Shown here piece after piece: positions 61,311 through 64,000 of a DNA stretch of 64,000 nucleotides (the stretch's first letter is position 1; every line of letters starts with the position of its first letter). The notes below the pieces were generated by a model. The model searched no databases and had not been told where the DNA came from. It was given only the letters and a program-made list of their open reading frames with translations. The DNA lies in the NCBI RefSeq assembly GCF_001439915.1, contig NZ_LMBW01000003.1, positions 242,782 to 306,781 on the forward strand, read 5' to 3'. Source of the stretch: Fredinandcohnia humi. Lineage in GTDB: Bacteria; Bacillota; Bacilli; Bacillales; Bacillaceae_L. A program made the position numbers and the translations under genes.

Positions 61311-63824
61311 ATGCTTGGAATTTTAAACAAAGTTTTTGATCCAAACAAACGCACAATCAAGCGCTTGGAATCACTTGCCGATAAAATTGAGGCACTTCAT
61401 CCTGACATGGAGAAGCTTTCTGATGAGGCCCTTCGCGACAAAACCGAAGAATTCAAGAAACGATATCAAAAAGGTGAAAAACTTGATGATTTACTAGCTG
61501 AAGCCTTCGCTGTTGTTCGTGAAGCTGCAAAGCGTGTCTTGGGTCTGCACCCGTACCGCGTCCAGCTTATGGGGGGGATTTCCCTTCATGAAGGAAATAT
61601 TTCTGAGATGAAGACAGGGGAAGGTAAAACGTTAACTTCCACGATGCCTGTTTATTTGAATGCAATCACTGGAAAAGGGGTTCACGTTGTTACTGTAAAC
61701 GAATACCTTGCGAGCCGTGATGCGCATGAGATGGGTCAGCTTTATGAATTTTTAGGCCTATCTGTTGGGTTGAACTTGAACTCGATGTCTCGTGAGGAAA
61801 AAATTGAAGCTTACCGCGCTGATATTACGTACGGAACGAACAATGAATTTGGTTTCGACTATCTTCGTGATAACATGGTCCTTTATAAGGAACAAATGGT
61901 GCAGCGTCCGCTTTATTTTGCCGTGATTGACGAGGTTGACTCGATTTTAATTGATGAGGCGCGTACACCGCTGATTATATCCGGTTCTGCTCAGAAATCG
62001 ACCTCTCTTTACGTGCAGGCGAACGGATTTGTGTCGACTCTTAAAAAAGAAGAAGATTACACCTATGATGAAAAAACAAAGGGTGTTCAGCTTACGGAAG
62101 AAGGGATTTCAAAGGCTGAAAGAGTGTACGGCATTGAAAACCTGTTCGATATTGCAAATGTGACTTTGATTCACCATATCAACCAAGCGTTAAAAGCGAA
62201 TGCAAGTATGCACCGCGATATTGATTATGTGGTTGAAGAAGGGGAAATCGTGATCGTTGACCAATTCACTGGTCGTTTGATGAAGGGTCGTCGTTATAGT
62301 GAAGGTCTTCACCAAGCGATTGAGGCGAAGGAAGGCGTCGAAATTCAAAATGAAAGTATGACGCTTGCAACGATTACGTTCCAAAACTATTTCCGTATGT
62401 ATGAGAAGCTTTCAGGTATGACGGGTACTGCGAAGACCGAGGAAGAGGAATTCCGCAATATTTATAATATGAATGTTGTTGTAATTCCAACGAATCGTCC
62501 GATTGCCCGTGATGACCGTCCTGATTTAATTTATAAATCGATTGAGGGCAAGTTCCGTGCGGTTGCTGAGGATATAGCTGAGCGCCATGCAAAGGGACAA
62601 CCTGTTTTAGTTGGTACGGTTGCGATTGAAACGTCTGAAATCATTTCGAAGTTTTTATTGAAAAAAGGTGTTAAGCATAACGTTTTGAACGCGAAAAACC
62701 ATGCGCGCGAGGCTGAAATTATTGAGCATGCTGGGGAAGCGGGTGCCGTTACGATCGCCACAAACATGGCTGGTCGTGGTACTGACATCAAGCTTGGCGA
62801 AGGTGTGAAGGAAGTTGGCGGTCTTGCTGTTATTGGTACGGAGCGCCATGAAAGCCGTCGTATCGATAACCAGCTTCGTGGACGTTCTGGTCGTCAAGGG
62901 GACCCTGGTGTGACGCAGTTCTATCTTTCGATGGAAGATGAGCTCATGCGCCGTTTCGGTTCTGACAATATGAAAAATATGATGGAGCGCCTTGGCATGG
63001 ATGATACCCAGCCAATCCAAAGTAAAATGGTCTCAAAAGCGGTTGAGTCTGCACAAAAGCGTGTTGAGGGCAATAACTTTGATGCTCGTAAACAGCTTTT
63101 ACAATATGACGATGTGCTTCGTCAGCAACGTGAGGTTATTTACAAACAGCGTTTTGAGGTTCTTGACTCCGAGAATCTTCGTGATGTTGTTGAGAATATG
63201 ATTAAGTCTTCTCTTGACCGTGTTGTTCACGCTCAAACACCAAAGAATGAGGTGGAGGAAGACTGGAACTACAAAGGAATCATTGATTATGTCAATGCGA
63301 ACCTTTTACATGAAGGCGACGTGACGGAGAATGACCTTCGCGGAAAAGAGCCTGAAGAAATGTCCGAGCTCATTTTTGATAAGGTTAAAGAGCGCTATGA
63401 TGAAAAAGAGGCGCAAATCGAGCCAGAACAAATGCGTGAATTCGAACGCGTTGTGGTGCTTCGTTCTGTGGATAGCAAGTGGATGGACCATATCGACCAA
63501 ATGGATCAGCTTCGTCAAGGTATTCATTTGCGTGCGTACGGTCAAAACGACCCACTTCGCGAATACCAATTCGAGGGCTTTGCGATGTTCGAAACCATGG
63601 TTGCTTCGATCGAAGACGATGTAGCGAAGTTCGTAATGAAGGCGCAAATCCGCAGCAATCTTCAGCGTGAAGAAGTGGCGAAGGGCCATGCCGTTCAACC
63701 AAAAGAAGGCGGCGGCGAAGAAAAGCCAAAAAAACGCCCGGTTCAAAAAGCCGTCAACATCGGCCGTAACGACCCATGCTACTGCGGTAGTGGTAAAAAG
63801 TTTAAGAACTGTCATGGTCAATAA
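61311..63824 (+). CDS. secA: Preprotein translocase ATPase SecA
   Basis: An 837-residue motor. [20 protein letters not shown] at the start, Walker A in [23 protein letters not shown]-type [32 protein letters not shown] and [11 protein letters not shown] motifs, and a C-terminal zinc tail [14 protein letters not shown] are all present. It drives proteins through SecYEG. AGAGGAG precedes the ATG. In B. subtilis prfB follows; here the window ends before it. Confidence 0.98.
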   Translation: MLGILNKVFDPNKRTIKRLESLADKIEALHPDMEKLSDEALRDKTEEFKKRYQKGEKLDDLLAEAFAVVREAAKRVLGLHPYRVQLMGGISLHEGNISEMKTGEGKTLTSTMPVYLNAITGKGVHVVTVNEYLASRDAHEMGQLYEFLGLSVGLNLNSMSREEKIEAYRADITYGTNNEFGFDYLRDNMVLYKEQMVQRPLYFAVIDEVDSILIDEARTPLIISGSAQKSTSLYVQANGFVSTLKKEEDYTYDEKTKGVQLTEEGISKAERVYGIENLFDIANVTLIHHINQALKANASMHRDIDYVVEEGEIVIVDQFTGRLMKGRRYSEGLHQAIEAKEGVEIQNESMTLATITFQNYFRMYEKLSGMTGTAKTEEEEFRNIYNMNVVVIPTNRPIARDDRPDLIYKSIEGKFRAVAEDIAERHAKGQPVLVGTVAIETSEIISKFLLKKGVKHNVLNAKNHAREAEIIEHAGEAGAVTIATNMAGRGTDIKLGEGVKEVGGLAVIGTERHESRRIDNQLRGRSGRQGDPGVTQFYLSMEDELMRRFGSDNMKNMMERLGMDDTQPIQSKMVSKAVESAQKRVEGNNFDARKQLLQYDDVLRQQREVIYKQRFEVLDSENLRDVVENMIKSSLDRVVHAQTPKNEVEEDWNYKGIIDYVNANLLHEGDVTENDLRGKEPEEMSELIFDKVKERYDEKEAQIEPEQMREFERVVVLRSVDSKWMDHIDQMDQLRQGIHLRAYGQNDPLREYQFEGFAMFETMVASIEDDVAKFVMKAQIRSNLQREEVAKGHAVQPKEGGGEEKPKKRPVQKAVNIGRNDPCYCGSGKKFKNCHGQ

Positions 63825-63825
63825 A

Positions 63826-63854
63826 TGGGACAAAGGGACAGGTCCCTTGACCCA
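63826..63854. repeat. GGGACA-type palindromic repeat, copy 2
   Basis: TGGGACAAAGGGAC and GTCCCTTGACCCA form a near-perfect inverted repeat of about 13 bp, 2 nt after the secA stop. It is related to the copy at 58986-59062. There is no T run, but it may stabilise the end of secA mRNA. Confidence 0.7.
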
Positions 63855-63871
63855 GATCATAACTTTTGGAT

Positions 63872-63900
63872 AGGTGAGAGGTGAGCTCTCACCTTTTCCT
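63872..63900 (+). terminator. Terminator of secA
   Basis: AGGTGAGAG (63872-63880) pairs perfectly with CTCTCACCT (63886-63894) across a 5-nt loop, followed by TTTCCTTT. Confidence 0.75.
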
Positions 63901-63922
63901 TTGAAAAAAACCGGGACTAATA

Positions 63923-64000
63923 AGAAAAGCGCAAGGCGCCCCAATTCCAGCTAAGAGCAGGCACGTCCTGTGCCTAACGCTGGAATCCTTGCCGTCCTGG
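63923..64000. repeat. Inverted partial repeat end at the window edge
   Basis: AGAAAAGCGCAAGGCGCC (63923-63940) is the reverse complement of the right end of the dispersed repeat. The rest differs and forms a nested hairpin: TTCCAGC...GCTGGAA outside, AGGCAC-gtcct-GTGCCT inside. The element continues beyond the window. Confidence 0.6.

Noticed and set aside
63306-63944. 212-codon frame antisense to the end of secA
   Set aside because: Long antisense frames are common over codon-biased genes; it mirrors secA codons and includes the terminator and repeat.

Overview
The window comes from a low-GC, motile, competence-capable member of the Bacillaceae (a Bacillus-like firmicute). The evidence is conserved B. 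subtilis-like gene order: tagO, LCP ligase/yvyE, degS-degU, degV (yviA), comFA-comFB-comFC, yvyF-flgM-flgN-flgK-flgL-yviE-fliW-csrA-hag-flaG-fliD-fliS-fliT-hpf-secA. Gram-positive Shine-Dalgarno sequences, GTG/TTG starts and sigma-D and sigma-H type promoters agree with this. No rRNA, tRNA or CRISPR array was seen.

Layout. (1) 0.1-8.5 kb, minus strand: a surface-polysaccharide block with an LTA-synthase-like sulfatase carrying a degenerate HAD domain, a flippase, a LicD protein, a GT2, GalU/GtaB and an O-antigen-ligase-like polymerase. Gene relics lie at both ends (a flippase fragment at 71-133 and a TagA fragment at 8683-8820), so the block looks recombined into place. (2) 9.0-15.3 kb, plus strand: polyprenyl-phosphate sugar genes (GT2, DUF2304, ArnT-like GT39, small EamA/SMR protein), a TagA-like enzyme, a GT4 and tagO. 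(3) 15.4-19.8 kb: LCP ligase, YvyE, DegS-DegU. (4) 19.9-37.3 kb: an insert relative to the B. subtilis order, holding chemoreceptors, an accessory CheX-CheA-CheW-CheY operon, a decayed receptor, a coupled EAL-PilZ / diguanylate cyclase pair, and a SANT/MerR-like regulator. (5) 37.4-42.9 kb: degV and the comF operon, interrupted by a class D sortase and followed by a RelE/ParE-like toxin-antitoxin candidate. (6) 43.0-57.2 kb: the late flagellar regulon. After hag lies a 4-kb patch of small, mostly broken accessory genes, including a tandemly duplicated partner + HEPN module. (7) 57.5-63.8 kb: an Rpn nuclease with an intragenic start and a separate copy of its tail, then hpf, a GGDEF protein and secA.

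The most striking element is in hag. A group I intron of about 372 nt (49307-49678) appears to split the gene near its 3' end. The first 45 nt of the intron encode, in frame, a complete alternative flagellin C-terminus with its own stop, and the true 3' exon encodes nearly the same tail with different codons. Spliced and unspliced mRNAs would therefore both give full-length flagellin. The intron's guide sequence also has a competing partner (365-370 against 381-386), which could regulate splicing.

The genes work together as a lifestyle hub: wall teichoic and capsular polymer synthesis and attachment, the DegS-DegU switch, chemotaxis and c-di-GMP signalling, competence, and sigma-D-driven filament assembly under FlgM and FliW-CsrA control. 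All coordinates and alignments were made by eye; no database search or folding program was run.
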